A DNA stretch of 49,041 nucleotides from Pseudooceanicola sp. (GCF_029213205.1 NZ_JARGNH010000022.1:1-49041), one strand, 5' to 3'; positions 17,269 through 29,561 are shown, numbered from the stretch's first letter. Numbers and translations are program-made. The notes: generated by a model from the sequence alone, not told the origin.

Positions 17269-17865
17269 TCAGGCGACCCGGACCCCGGCCTCGGCCAGGC
17301 CCGACATTGCCGCGGCAAGGCTGCCATCCATGTCGATGGCCCGGCACAGATCAGCGCGCAGGGTCACCGCAAAGCCCAGCCCGGCGGCATCTACGGCCGA
17401 AAAATTCACACAGAAATCGGTGGCCAGCCCGACCATGGTCAGATCGGTGATGCCACGGCTGCGCAGATAGCCCTCCAGCCCGGTCGCGGTGCTGTGATCA
17501 TTCTCGAAGAACGCCGAATAGCTGTCGATCGCCGGATTATACCCCTTGCGGATGATCAGATCGGCGCGGTCGCTGTTCAGCCCGGGATGAAACGCCGCCC
17601 CGGCGCTGCCCTGCACGCAATGATCCGGCCAGAGCACCTGCGGCCCATAGGGCATTTCGGTCATTGCAAAGGGCGCCTTGCCGGGGTGGCTGGAGGCAAA
17701 TGACGAATGCCCGGCCGGGTGCCAGTCCTGGGTCAGGATCACCGCCGGGAACTCCGCCATCAGGGCGTTGATCCCGGGTACAATCGCATCACCGCCCGCC
17801 ACCGCCAGCGCGCCGCCGGGACAGAAATCATTCTGGACGTCGATAATGATCAGGGCGCGGGTCAT
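17269..17865 (-). CDS. pncA: nicotinamidase
   Basis: 198 residues, isochorismatase-like fold. The catalytic triad is D9 (IIIDVQNDF), K107 (IIRKGYNP) and C152 (GLATDFCV). Metal ligands are D47 and H49 (TQDWHP), H53 and probably H82 (WPDHCVQG). It hydrolyses nicotinamide to nicotinate and ammonia, feeding PncB. ATG at 17865 is preferred to one at 17871 because AAAGGA then lies 6 bases upstream. Confidence 0.92.
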   Translation of the reverse strand: MTRALIIIDVQNDFCPGGALAVAGGDAIVPGINALMAEFPAVILTQDWHPAGHSSFASSHPGKAPFAMTEMPYGPQVLWPDHCVQGSAGAAFHPGLNSDRADLIIRKGYNPAIDSYSAFFENDHSTATGLEGYLRSRGITDLTMVGLATDFCVNFSAVDAAGLGFAVTLRADLCRAIDMDGSLAAAMSGLAEAGVRVA

Positions 17866-18014
17866 GGGCATTCCTTTCACGGGTCCGGGCCAAGCTGACA
17901 AGCCAAGGGCGCGGCGTCAATCCGTTGCGCCGCGCCTCCCCCCCCCTGCGACCCGCCGCCGCGCGCGACTGCGTGCAGTTGCGGCAGGGCCCGCGCGGCG
18001 CTATTTCCAGGCTG

Positions 18015-18917
18015 ATGTATACGATTGCCGCCCTTTACCACTTCAACCGGTTCGCCGACCCGGCCAGCCTGCGCGCACCGCTGCAGGCGCTCTGCACGGC
18101 AGAGGAAATCTGCGGCACCTTGCTGCTCGCCGATGAGGGGATCAATGGCACCATCGCCGGATCGCGCGCCGGGATCGACGCGGTGCTGGCGCATATCCGC
18201 GCCCTGCCCGGCTGTGCCGACCTGGAGTGGAAGGAAAGCACCGCCGCGGCCAAACCCTTTGCCCGGATGAAGGTCCGCCTGAAAAAAGAGATCGTGACCA
18301 TGGGTCAGCCCGGTGTCGATCCGCAGGCCAGCGTCGGGCAGCATGTCGAGGCCGCCGACTGGAACGCGCTGATCAGCGCCCCGGATGTCGCGGTGATCGA
18401 CACCCGCAACGATTACGAGGTGGCGATTGGCAGCTTTCAGGGCGCAATCGACCCTGAAACCAAGAGTTTCCGCGATTTCCCGGCCTGGTGGGCGGCCAAC
18501 AAGGACCGCTTTCACAACAAGCGGATCGCGATGTTCTGCACCGGCGGCATCCGCTGCGAAAAATCCACCAATTACCTGCTTGGGCAGGGGGTCGAGCAGG
18601 TCTATCACCTCAAGGGCGGCATCCTGAAATATCTCGAAACCCAGCCTGAGGCCGACAGCCTCTGGCAGGGCGACTGCTTTGTCTTTGACCGTCGGGTCAG
18701 CGTCGGCCATGGGCTGGTCGAGGGTCCGCATCTGCTCTGCCACGGCTGCCGCCGTCCAATCCTGCCCGAGGATCGTGCCCACCCGGACTACGAAGAAGGC
18801 GTCGCCTGTCATCACTGCCGGCACGAGACCACCGAGGCCGACAAGGCCCGGTTCCGCGAACGCCAGCACCAGATCGCCCTGGCCCGCGCCCGGGGCGATC
18901 ATCATCTGCCCGAGTAG
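18015..18917 (+). CDS. trhO: tRNA uridine-34 hydroxylase, rhodanese-like
   Basis: 300 residues. An N-terminal acylphosphatase-like region ([11 protein letters not shown]) precedes a rhodanese domain (about 115-215) with [10 protein letters not shown] and the catalytic loop CTGGIRC (C175, C181). The C-terminus has two CxxC pairs (CHGCRR and CHHC). TrhO makes 5-hydroxyuridine at the tRNA wobble position. The gene is divergent from pncA, with about 150 bases between starts. No Shine-Dalgarno was found, but the start aligns with family N-termini. Confidence 0.9.
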   Translation: MYTIAALYHFNRFADPASLRAPLQALCTAEEICGTLLLADEGINGTIAGSRAGIDAVLAHIRALPGCADLEWKESTAAAKPFARMKVRLKKEIVTMGQPGVDPQASVGQHVEAADWNALISAPDVAVIDTRNDYEVAIGSFQGAIDPETKSFRDFPAWWAANKDRFHNKRIAMFCTGGIRCEKSTNYLLGQGVEQVYHLKGGILKYLETQPEADSLWQGDCFVFDRRVSVGHGLVEGPHLLCHGCRRPILPEDRAHPDYEEGVACHHCRHETTEADKARFRERQHQIALARARGDHHLPE

Positions 18918-18941
18918 CCAACAGCCCAGGCCCGCCCCCGC

Positions 18942-18961
18942 TTCTTCTGGTTCCAAATATC
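18942..18961 (-). repeat. dispersed 20-bp intergenic motif, copy B
   Basis: On the minus strand GATATTTGGAACCAGAAGAA, 46 bases after the MFS gene stop and preceded by a CCGGGGC/GCCCCGG hairpin at 18969-18985. Copies at 26038 and 36354 share GATATTTNNNACCAGARGAA. Confidence 0.7.
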
Positions 18962-19006
18962 TCGGGGTCCGGGGCAGCGCCCCGGCGGCAACCGCCAGAG
19001 CCCGCC

Positions 19007-20218
19007 TCAGGCCAGGGCGATCCGGGGCCGCCCGCGGGTCAGAACCAGCAGCATGATCCCGATGTTCAGCAGGTTAAAGGCGATGCCGTTCAGGAATGCC
19101 GCCTGATAGCTGCCGGTCAGGTCATAGATCCAGCCCGACATCCAGCCGCCCAGCGCCATGCCTAGAATCGTCGCCATGATAACGAATCCGGTGCGCGCCC
19201 CGGCCTCGCGCGCCGGCATGTATTCGCGCACGATCACCGCGTAGGAGGGCACGATGCCGCCCTGGCTGAGGCCGAACACCAGCGACACGATATAGAGCGG
19301 CGTCAGCCCCGAGGTGGGCAGGTAGAGCATCAGCCCGATGGTCTGCAGCACCGACCCGATCAACAGGGTGCGGACCCCGCCCAGCCGGTCGGCCAGCAGC
19401 CCGGAGACCAGGCGCGAGGCCACCCCGCCGAGCAGCATCAGCGCCAGCATCTCGGCCCCGACCGCCGGGCCATAGCCGAGATCAACGCAAAAGGCGACGA
19501 TATGCACCTGCGGCATCGACATCGCCACGCAGCAGCCGATTCCGGCCAGCCCCAGCAACCACATCAGCGCCCGCGGACTGAACCCGACAGCCTGGGCCCG
19601 CGCCGCCGAAGCGGCGTCAGAGCGGGTCAGGGCCTCATCCGGCAGGCGGCGGCGCATGAACAGGGTCAGCGGCGTCATGCCGAGCAGGATCACCGCCGCC
19701 AAGATCAGATAGGCAGCGCGCCAGCCGTCCTCGGCCAGCACCCCTTTCAGCAGATAGGGCCAGACCGCCCCGGCCAGGTAATTGCCCGAGGCGGCGATGG
19801 CCACGGCAATGCCGCGACGCCGCAGGAACCAGAGCGAGATATCGGCGATCAGCGGTCCGAACCCGGCGGCGGTGGCAAAGCCGATCGCCGCCTGCAACAG
19901 GCAGACCAACCAAAGCGATTGCGCCAGCGCCGCCAGTGCGAATCCGATCGAGGCAATCACCGCCGCCCCGGTCAGTGCCAGCGCGACGCCGAACCGGTCC
20001 ACCACCCGGCCGATCAGCAGGTTGCCAAAGGCAAAGCCGAACATGGTAAAGGTATAGGGCAGCGAGGCCTGGGCCCGGTCCAGCCCGAAATCCGTCTGCA
20101 TCCCCGGCAGCACCACGATGGACGCCCACATCCCGACGTTGATGATCACCGCAATCGCCAGCGACAGGCCAAGCCTGCGCCAGGAATATCCGCTGTCGAG
20201 AATGGTCGTGTCGCTCAT
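19007..20218 (-). CDS. MFS transporter
   Basis: 403 residues with 12 predicted membrane segments. The motif-A loop reads GRVVDRFGVALAL after TM2, and the second half shows ASRLVSGLLADRLGG in the equivalent loop. TM1 begins after SGYSWRRLGLSLAIAVIINV. The layout resembles oxalate/formate-antiporter-like and monocarboxylate carriers. The substrate is unknown. It is divergent from the cyclase-family gene by 90 bases, so it might carry that enzyme's substrate (inference). Confidence 0.82.
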   Translation of the reverse strand: MSDTTILDSGYSWRRLGLSLAIAVIINVGMWASIVVLPGMQTDFGLDRAQASLPYTFTMFGFAFGNLLIGRVVDRFGVALALTGAAVIASIGFALAALAQSLWLVCLLQAAIGFATAAGFGPLIADISLWFLRRRGIAVAIAASGNYLAGAVWPYLLKGVLAEDGWRAAYLILAAVILLGMTPLTLFMRRRLPDEALTRSDAASAARAQAVGFSPRALMWLLGLAGIGCCVAMSMPQVHIVAFCVDLGYGPAVGAEMLALMLLGGVASRLVSGLLADRLGGVRTLLIGSVLQTIGLMLYLPTSGLTPLYIVSLVFGLSQGGIVPSYAVIVREYMPAREAGARTGFVIMATILGMALGGWMSGWIYDLTGSYQAAFLNGIAFNLLNIGIMLLVLTRGRPRIALA

Positions 20219-20308
20219 TCGCGGACGCTACGGCGGCGCTGAGGCGACGACAAGAGTTGTCGTTGCGGCTTTTGGCTGAGTAATGTGCGCGACAGGAGGA
20301 TCTGCCCC

Positions 20309-21079
20309 ATGAAACTCATCGACCTTGCCCGCCCGCTGGAGAACACCACCTATGCCGATCCGCCGGGTCTGCATCCAACCATCACCTATATGACGCATGA
20401 TCAGACCGCCGAAGGCATCCTGGCCTTTTTCCCCGGTGTGACCCGCGATCAGCTGCCCGGTGGCGAGGGTTGGGCGGTCGAGCAGGTGCAGCTTTCCACC
20501 CATAACGGCACCCATCTGGACGCGCCCTATCATTACCATTCGACGATGGATGGCGGCAAACGCGCGATCACCATCGACGAGGTGCCGCTGGACTGGTGCA
20601 TCGGGCGCGGGGTCAAGCTCGACTTCCGGCATCTGCCGGACGGGCATGTGGTGACAGCGGACGAGGTCGCGGCGGAGTTCGACCGTATCGGGCATGAGCT
20701 GGCCCCCGGCGATATCGTGCTGGTGAACACCGCCGCCGGGGCGGCCTATGGCACCCCCGAATATGTCGCCACCGGCTGTGGCATCGGCCATGAGGCGACC
20801 TGCTGGATGACCGAGCGCGGCATGCGGGTCTGCGGCACCGACGCCTGGAGCTGGGACGCGCCGTTTGTTCATACCGCCAGGAAGGTGTCGGAAACCGGCG
20901 ATGCCTCGCTGATCTGGGAAGGCCACCGCGCCGGCATGGTGCGCGGCTATTGCCATATGGAGAAGCTGGGCAACCTTGAAACATTGCCCGCGACCGGGTT
21001 CGAGGTGCAGTGCTTTCCGGTGAAGATCAAAGGCGCCAGCGCCGGCTGGTGCCGCCCGGTGGCGATCCTGCGCGACTGA
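20309..21079 (+). CDS. cyclase-family metal hydrolase (kynurenine formamidase-like)
   Basis: 256 residues. The metal-binding signature HNGTHLDAP (H65, H69, D71) is intact, followed by YHYHSTMDGG, and DIVLVNTAAG and GIGHEATCWMTERGM fit the cyclase superfamily. These enzymes hydrolyse amides or lactones, such as N-formylkynurenine or isatin. No kynurenine-pathway genes are adjacent, so the substrate is open. AGGAGG precedes the ATG. Confidence 0.82.
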   Translation: MKLIDLARPLENTTYADPPGLHPTITYMTHDQTAEGILAFFPGVTRDQLPGGEGWAVEQVQLSTHNGTHLDAPYHYHSTMDGGKRAITIDEVPLDWCIGRGVKLDFRHLPDGHVVTADEVAAEFDRIGHELAPGDIVLVNTAAGAAYGTPEYVATGCGIGHEATCWMTERGMRVCGTDAWSWDAPFVHTARKVSETGDASLIWEGHRAGMVRGYCHMEKLGNLETLPATGFEVQCFPVKIKGASAGWCRPVAILRD

Positions 21080-21109
21080 GGCCGCGCGTCCGGCGCTATG
21101 CGGGCCGGG

Positions 21110-21715
21110 TTAGTCCACCACCCTGAGGGTGAGGTTGATCCGGCCGCCATCGCTGAGCAGCGACGACGAGCCAAAGCGGATCCGGTCGATCCCGTGATGC
21201 GCCAGCCGGGCGGCGCCGCCAATCACACAGACATCGCCGGACTCGAGCCAGACCGACTCCGTCTTGCCGCCGCGTTCGACATTGCCGACCCGGAACAGCG
21301 CTGCATCGCCGAGCGAGATCGACACCACCGGCCAGGTGAAATCGGCCTCGTCGCGGTCCTGATGCAGCCCCATCCTGGCGCCGTCGCGATAGAAATTCAC
21401 CAGACAGCAATCCGGGCCAGGCGCCTCTGGTGCCAGCGCCCGCCAGACCGCCAGCACCGAGGCCGGGATCGGCGGCCAGTCGACGCCGCTGGGATGGCGC
21501 CGCTCATAGCGATAGCCGCGCCGGTCCGAATACCAACCGTATTTTCCGGCCGAGGTCATCGCCACCGACATCGGCTTGCCCCAGCGGGTTTCCGGCGAGA
21601 ACAGCGGTGCCGCTGCGGCCACCGCGCGGATATCGGCCAGCATCGCGGCCTGCGCCGCCGGGTCCAGCCAGCCCTTGCACACCCGCACCCCGCGCAATTC
21701 CAGTTCCGTCTGCAT
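21110..21715 (-). CDS. alkB: alpha-ketoglutarate-dependent dioxygenase AlkB
   Basis: 201 residues. The Fe(II) ligands HQD (H118, D120) and a later histidine in ARLAHHGIDR (H174), plus the 2-oxoglutarate-binding RINLTLR (R192-R198), are all present. The nucleotide-recognition region contains KYGWYSDRRGYRY. It directly reverses N1-methyladenine and N3-methylcytosine damage. It is convergent with the cyclase gene. Confidence 0.92.
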   Translation of the reverse strand: MQTELELRGVRVCKGWLDPAAQAAMLADIRAVAAAAPLFSPETRWGKPMSVAMTSAGKYGWYSDRRGYRYERRHPSGVDWPPIPASVLAVWRALAPEAPGPDCCLVNFYRDGARMGLHQDRDEADFTWPVVSISLGDAALFRVGNVERGGKTESVWLESGDVCVIGGAARLAHHGIDRIRFGSSSLLSDGGRINLTLRVVD

Positions 21716-21801
21716 CCGGCCTCCGCTGGCTCACTTTGCGGCAACCCTGTCGCAGGGTTGCGGAAAAACACCATTTTGCGGCGATTGCACCACCCCTGCG
21801 G

Positions 21802-21830
21802 CTTGCAGCGCCTATGCCCCCTACTTATAT
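21802..21830 (+). promoter_or_regulatory. RpoH (sigma-32) promoter of dnaK
   Basis: CTTG (21802-21805), 18-base spacer, CTTATAT (21824-21830) matches the alphaproteobacterial heat-shock consensus CTTG-N17/18-CYTATNT exactly. Transcription from about 21837 would give a leader of about 128 bases before the dnaK ATG. Confidence 0.8.
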
Positions 21831-21964
21831 AGCCCGAGAGCGTGGCGGACAGGGTGCATGGCCCAAGCTATAGCCTGCAAACTGGCCGCTGCATCCGTAT
21901 TGGATGGGGATGCCGCAACGGGTCCAACATCCGTTCATCGCCTGAAGTGAAAGGGATCGAAAAT

Positions 21965-23878
<1,914 letters not shown>

Positions 23879-23898
23879 ACCGCACGCTGGAACCTCTG

Positions 23899-23928
23899 GG
23901 GCCGGTCCGTTCTGGAACGGACCGGCCC
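23899..23928 (+). terminator. 13-bp stem-loop between dnaK and dnaJ
   Basis: Perfect inverted repeat GGGCCGGTCCGTT / AACGGACCGGCCC with a CTGG loop. No T-run follows, so full Rho-independent termination is unlikely. It could stabilise the dnaK 3' end or attenuate dnaJ expression, giving more DnaK than DnaJ. Confidence 0.6.
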
Positions 23929-23958
23929 ATTACGTTCCTGAATAGGGGGATCCCCTGA

Positions 23959-25101
<1,143 letters not shown>

Positions 25102-25125
25102 GACGGGTCAGCCAGATTCCTGTGG

Positions 25126-25157
25126 AAAGCGCCCTGAACCGGGGCGCTTTTCTTTTT
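25126..25157 (+). terminator. Rho-independent terminator of dnaKJ
   Basis: Stem AAAGCGCCC / GGGCGCTTT with a 7-base loop, followed by TTCTTTTT. It ends the dnaK-dnaJ unit 25 bases after the dnaJ stop. Confidence 0.85.
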
Positions 25158-25196
25158 GTGGCGATACCCCGGCCTGGATTAACCGACCGCTAACCA

Positions 25197-25988
25197 ATGG
25201 TGCCGCAGGCTGCGCCAATGTCGCCGCACCGCTCCTTTGACGAGGCTCCGTTGCCCCTGTTCAGCGCCACCTCGGGGCCTGCTGCCCCGTCGTCCCCGGC
25301 GCGGGGCGCGGCGCAGCCCTCCTATATCGCGGATCACCGCAAACGGCTGCGGCAGCGGTTCATGCAGGGTGGCGCGGCGGCGATGCCGGATTACGAATTG
25401 CTGGAAATGGTGTTGTTCCGGGCCAATGCCCGCGCCGATATGAAACCGCTCGGCCGGCGTCTGCTTGAGGCGTTTGGCGATTTCAACCGGGTGCTGTCGG
25501 CGCCGCCGGAGCGGCTGCGCGCCATCGAGGGGGTCGGCGATGCGGTGATCTGCGAGCTGAAGCTGATCGAGGCCGCCGCGCAACGGCTGGCCCGAGCGCG
25601 GATCCTGCAACGGCCGGTGCTGGGATCCTGGGACGCGCTGATCGATTATTGCCACACCGCGATGGCGCATCGGGAAACCGAAGAATTCCGGGTGCTCTAC
25701 CTCGATCGCAAGAACGTGCTGATCGCCGATGAGGCGCAGGGCCAGGGCACTGTCGATCATGTGCCGGTCTATCCGCGCGAGGTGGTCAAAAGGGCGCTGG
25801 AGGTGAACGCCAGCGCGCTGATCCTGGTCCACAACCATCCCTCCGGCGACCCGAGTCCGAGCCGAGCGGATATCGACATGACCGAACAGATTGCCGATGC
25901 CGCCGCCGCCCTGGGGCTGGTGATCCACGACCATATCATTGTCGGCAAGAATCAGGAGCTGAGCTTTCGCCAGGCCGGGTATCTGTAA
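25197..25988 (+). CDS. radC: RadC family JAB/MPN domain protein
   Basis: 263 residues. A helix-hairpin-helix region (RLRAIEGVGDAVICELKLIE) precedes the JAMM metalloprotease-like domain with HNHPSGDPSPSRAD. The once-proposed DNA-repair role is not well supported and the true function is unknown. No Shine-Dalgarno is clear; an ATG at 25218 (MSPHRSFDEA) matches relatives' starts about as well. Another dispersed 20-bp motif lies 50 bases downstream. Confidence 0.88.
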   Translation: MVPQAAPMSPHRSFDEAPLPLFSATSGPAAPSSPARGAAQPSYIADHRKRLRQRFMQGGAAAMPDYELLEMVLFRANARADMKPLGRRLLEAFGDFNRVLSAPPERLRAIEGVGDAVICELKLIEAAAQRLARARILQRPVLGSWDALIDYCHTAMAHRETEEFRVLYLDRKNVLIADEAQGQGTVDHVPVYPREVVKRALEVNASALILVHNHPSGDPSPSRADIDMTEQIADAAAALGLVIHDHIIVGKNQELSFRQAGYL

Positions 25989-26037
25989 ATCTGCGGAATA
26001 AGTGGGTCCGCCTGCGGCGAACCAGGCCTCCGGCGGG

Positions 26038-26057
26038 GATATTTGTGACCAGAGGAA
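26038..26057 (+). repeat. dispersed 20-bp intergenic motif, copy A
   Basis: GATATTTGTGACCAGAGGAA, 50 bases after the radC stop and in the same orientation as radC. It is preceded by a GC-rich segment (CCTCCGGCGG), and shares GATATTTNNNACCAGARGAA with copies at 18942 and 36354. Confidence 0.7.
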
Positions 26058-26121
26058 GCCTGGGGCCTCGTCATTTGCCCGGAGGCTGTTAGAGTGGCGG
26101 CATCCGACAGGCGGGGGCGCA

Positions 26122-27024
26122 GTGCCGCACGATCACCATCATCACTTGGATGCCAAGGCCGGGGATCGGCGGGTCTGGTGGGCGGTCGGGGTGAATCTGG
26201 GCCTGACCCTGGTGCAGCTCGTCGCCGGAGTGTTTTCCGGGTCGCTGGCGCTGATCGCCGACGCCATCCACAATCTGAGCGACGCGCTGAGCCTGGTGAT
26301 CGCCCTGGCGGCGCGGCGGATTTCGCGACGGCCAGCGGATGCGGCGATGACCTTTGGCTATGGCCGGGCCGAGGTGGTGGCGGCGCTGGTCAATTACACC
26401 ACGCTGATCGTCATCGCGTTCTACCTTGCCGCCGAGGGCGTGCAACGGCTGTTCGCGCCGCAACAGGTCGAGGGCTGGACCGTGGTGATCGTGGCGGCGA
26501 TCGCGCTGGCAATCGATGCCATCACCGCAGCGCTGGTCTTTGCGATGTCGCGCGAATCGGTGAACATCCGGGCGGCCTTTCTGCACAACCTGGCCGATGC
26601 GCTGGGATCCGTCGCGGTGATTGTCGCGGGCACGCTGATCCTGCTCTATGACTGGCGGCTGGCCGATCCGATCGTCACCCTGCTGATTGCCCTCTATATC
26701 CTGTGGCATGCCGGCACCGAGGTCGGGCCGGTGATCCGCATCCTGATGATGGGCAGCCCCTCCAGCCCGTTGGTGTCCGAGGTGCTGGAGGCACTGCGCG
26801 CTGATCCGGGCGTGGCGGGGATCCACCATCTGCATCTGTGGCGGATGCAGGAGCATGACACCGCACTTGAAGCGCATGTGGTGGTTGTGGACGGTGCATC
26901 AGCCGAGGCGCTGCGCGCCCGGCTGAAACAGATGCTGGCGCAGCGGTTTTCGATCCGCCATTCGGTGATGGAGATCGAGAGCGCCGAGGCCGCCTGCCAC
27001 GACGTGCCGGTCATCGGGCATTAA
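26122..27024 (+). CDS. cation diffusion facilitator, zinc exporter type
   Basis: 300 residues from a GTG start that gives VPHDHHHHLDA, a histidine-rich N-terminus typical of ZitB/CzcD-like zinc exporters. There are six membrane segments. The transport-site motifs are ALIADAIHNLSDAL in TM2 and FLHNLADALGS in TM5, and a cytoplasmic C-terminal domain (about 205-295) contains HHLHLWRMQEHD. It exports Zn2+ or related ions by proton exchange. The 3' end overlaps the convergent regulator gene by 3 bases. Confidence 0.88.
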   Translation: MPHDHHHHLDAKAGDRRVWWAVGVNLGLTLVQLVAGVFSGSLALIADAIHNLSDALSLVIALAARRISRRPADAAMTFGYGRAEVVAALVNYTTLIVIAFYLAAEGVQRLFAPQQVEGWTVVIVAAIALAIDAITAALVFAMSRESVNIRAAFLHNLADALGSVAVIVAGTLILLYDWRLADPIVTLLIALYILWHAGTEVGPVIRILMMGSPSSPLVSEVLEALRADPGVAGIHHLHLWRMQEHDTALEAHVVVVDGASAEALRARLKQMLAQRFSIRHSVMEIESAEAACHDVPVIGH

Positions 27025-27941
27025 TCCGGGATCCGGCCCTGCCTCCGCTGGATTTCGTAATAGGCGGCGGCACTCTTGTCGCGCTCGGGACGGAAGCGGT
27101 CGCCCAGCGTCATCGCCGCCACCCGGTCCAGCCGGAAGGTGCGGAAATCCTGGCGCAGCTCGCACCAGGCCAGCAGGGTCCAGACCTTGCCCCAGAAATA
27201 GAGGCCGAGCGGGCGCACCAGCCGGTTGCTCGCCTCTCCGGCCTCGTCGAGATAGCGCAGATGCAGCCGCAACCGGTCGTTGCAGGCGCGATCGACCTGA
27301 TCCAGCCGGTCGCGCAGATCCGGGGTCATCGCCGACATGCCAATGGCGTGGACCTGCACCGAATCTGCCCGGGCACGGGCGCTGTCGGGCAGCACCTCGT
27401 TGATCTTGACCAGCGCCTCTTCGGCAGCGGCCGCCATCGCGGTGCCCGCCCAGGCGCGCAACAGCCGCGCCCCGGCGACCAGCGCCGCGATCTCGTCACG
27501 GGTGAACATCAGCGGCGGCAGATCATAGACCTGGCGCATGACATAGCCGATCCCGGCTTCGCCCTCGATGGGCACGCCGGAGCCGATCAGATCGGCGATA
27601 TCGCGGTAGATGGTGCGGGTCGAGACCTCAAGCCGGTCGGCCAACGTCGCCGCAGTGATGAGCCGACCGCCCCTGAGATGCTGAACGATCTGGAACAGGC
27701 GGTCAGTGGCGGCGGCCAACCCGTCGGGCACCGCCAGGTGAATGGTCGGACCCGCCCCTGGGGTGCCGGGGTAGAGGTGACCACCGACGACGCCGGGCGC
27801 GCCGCCATAGATTGCCATCGGATTCGGCCCCGACGTGTCCAATGTCAGGGTCCAGCCGAACACCTGGTTGTAGAATTCCATCGCCTTGGCCATGTCGGTG
27901 ACCGGAATTTCGGTCGGGACAACAAAGGTTTGATCACTCAT
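27021..27941 (-). CDS. chimeric protein: truncated VOC/glyoxalase domain fused to YafY-type HTH-WYL regulator
   Basis: 306 residues. Residues 1-79 are the first half of a VOC (glyoxalase/bleomycin-resistance) protein: VVPTEIPVTDMAKAMEFYNQ, then GHLYPGTPGAGPTIHLAVPD. At residue 80 the sequence becomes DRLFQIVQHLRGGRLITAAT, the standard start of YafY regulators minus its MRR, then the HTH LADRLEVSTRTIYRDIADLI and a WYL domain (about 140-306, with RPLGLYFWGKVWTLLAWCE). The second half of the VOC fold, with its C-terminal metal ligand, is missing. No start codon lies near residue 80, so the regulator depends on the VOC start. A deletion between two adjacent genes is the likely origin. It could still bind DNA. 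Confidence 0.8.
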   Translation of the reverse strand: MSDQTFVVPTEIPVTDMAKAMEFYNQVFGWTLTLDTSGPNPMAIYGGAPGVVGGHLYPGTPGAGPTIHLAVPDGLAAATDRLFQIVQHLRGGRLITAATLADRLEVSTRTIYRDIADLIGSGVPIEGEAGIGYVMRQVYDLPPLMFTRDEIAALVAGARLLRAWAGTAMAAAAEEALVKINEVLPDSARARADSVQVHAIGMSAMTPDLRDRLDQVDRACNDRLRLHLRYLDEAGEASNRLVRPLGLYFWGKVWTLLAWCELRQDFRTFRLDRVAAMTLGDRFRPERDKSAAAYYEIQRRQGRIPD

Positions 27942-28037
27942 CGCTCATCTCCTTATCAGCGGTTGATGAGACGGTGATGACATAGCCCTCCTGACAACAT
28001 CCTGTCAGCAGCATTTTGTCGGGGGTTGGTTTTCCGT

Positions 28038-28799
28038 TCAGCCGATGGCCTGTTTCAGCCAGCCGAGTCCGGCCGACGTGTCCGCCGCCGGGTGGTATTC
28101 GGCACTGACGAACCCGGCATAGCCCTGTTCATCAAGGCGGCGAAAGAACGCGGGATAATCGACCGGACCGGCCAGCGGTTCATTGCGGTCGGGCAGTCCG
28201 GCGATCTGGATATGCGCGGCGCGGGCACCGTGCCTGTCCCAGGCCGCCATCGCATCGCCGGTGATTTTCTGGGCGTGATAGACGTCGAATTGCAGCGCCA
28301 GATTCTTGGCCCCGACCTCGTCGAGGATGTCGTCGGCCAGATGATAATCGGACAGGAAATAGCCCGGCATATCGCCCTGATTGATCGGTTCGATGGTCAA
28401 CATGTGCTTGGGCGCCACCTCTGTGGCAAAGCGCAGGTTTTCGACAAATGCAGCGCGGGCGTCCGCCCCTGTGGCAACCCCGGCCATGACATGGATATGG
28501 GTCGATTTCAGCGCCTGGGCGTAGCGCAGCGCGCGACGAAAATCGTGGCGGAACCGGGTCTCGCCGCCAGCGATCGCAGCAAAGCCACGGGCGCCCCCGG
28601 TGTAGTTTGGCGGGGGCGAGTTCATCAGCACCAACGGCAACCCGGCCATCGAAAGGGCGCGGGCGATATCGGGCACCGGATCGTCATAGGGAAACAGGAT
28701 CTCGACCGCCTGAAACCCGGCCTCGGCGGCGGCAGCGATCCGATCCTTGAGATCCAGGTTTTTGAACAGGAACGATATATTGGCTGCGAATTTTGGCAT
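28038..28799 (-). CDS. hyi: hydroxypyruvate isomerase, TIM-barrel
   Basis: 253 residues, xylose-isomerase-like fold. MPKFAANISFLFKNLDLKDR is characteristic of Hyi, metal and base residues occur in MLTIEPINQGDMPGYFL, and FDVYHAQKITGD and SAEYHPAADT complete the barrel. It interconverts hydroxypyruvate and tartronate semialdehyde in glyoxylate metabolism. The usual partners (glyoxylate carboligase, tartronate semialdehyde reductase) are not adjacent. ATG at 28799 is chosen by family alignment. Confidence 0.85.
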   Translation of the reverse strand: MPKFAANISFLFKNLDLKDRIAAAAEAGFQAVEILFPYDDPVPDIARALSMAGLPLVLMNSPPPNYTGGARGFAAIAGGETRFRHDFRRALRYAQALKSTHIHVMAGVATGADARAAFVENLRFATEVAPKHMLTIEPINQGDMPGYFLSDYHLADDILDEVGAKNLALQFDVYHAQKITGDAMAAWDRHGARAAHIQIAGLPDRNEPLAGPVDYPAFFRRLDEQGYAGFVSAEYHPAADTSAGLGWLKQAIG

Positions 28800-28901
28800 G
28801 AGACCCTCCACCTCGATGCGCAAACTAAGGATACAAAGCCGTGAAATGCGGGCCAATACTCGTTATTGTGTCACTCAGCGGCCAATCGGGACCGCTGCAA
28901 A

Positions 28902-29507
28902 TCAACTCGGATCCAGTTCGCTGGCCGGGATAATCGGAAAGAAAACTCCGCCTGACCAAAGGCCGAACCAGTCTTCGCCCTGATGCGGTTCGTTCACCCC
29001 GATCTCGACCAGCCGGTAAAAGCTCTTGCGGTCGATCAGCGCCTCCAGCCGGTCACGCACCAGCACATAGGGCGAGGGTTCGCCGGTTTCGGGATCACGC
29101 TCGACCCGGATCGGGCGGTCAGGGCCTGCGATGGTTTCGTCACCGACATTGGTGAGAAAGGTCAGGGTCTGCGCGCGGCCTGTCCCCTCAACCTCGAAAT
29201 CCACCGCGACAAAGGGGGCGTCGTCGACGGTGATCCCGACCTTTTCGACCGGGGTGATCAGGTAATGCCGGTCGCCATCCTTGCGCAGGATGGTCGAAAA
29301 CAGCCGCACCAACTCGGGCCGCCCGATCGGCGTGCCGAGATAGAACCAGGTGCCGTCGCGGGCGATCCGCATGTCAATGTCGCCGCAAAACTCTGGGTTC
29401 CACTTGTGAATTGGTGGCAATCCGCGTCCTTTGGCGGCGCGGATTGATGCTGCAATGGAATCGGCTGAGGGTTTCACGTGATTTTGTCCGTCGTTCAGTT
29501 TTGCCAT
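28902..29507 (-). CDS. DUF1285 domain protein
   Basis: 201 residues. GLPPIHKWNPEFCGDIDMRI and FYLGTPIGRPELVRLFSTIL match DUF1285, a family of unknown function. The C-terminus ends GLWSGGVFFPIIPASELD. No signal peptide or membrane segment is seen, so it is probably cytoplasmic. It is divergent from the moxR operon with only 54 bases between starts, suggesting shared control. A lone neighbour of MoxR/DUF58 genes in this family may work with them (inference). Confidence 0.8.
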   Translation of the reverse strand: MAKLNDGQNHVKPSADSIAASIRAAKGRGLPPIHKWNPEFCGDIDMRIARDGTWFYLGTPIGRPELVRLFSTILRKDGDRHYLITPVEKVGITVDDAPFVAVDFEVEGTGRAQTLTFLTNVGDETIAGPDRPIRVERDPETGEPSPYVLVRDRLEALIDRKSFYRLVEIGVNEPHQGEDWFGLWSGGVFFPIIPASELDPS

Positions 29508-29561
29508 TCGCCCGGATAGGCCTACACTCCGCCATGATATAGCCCGACAGGAACAATTCCC

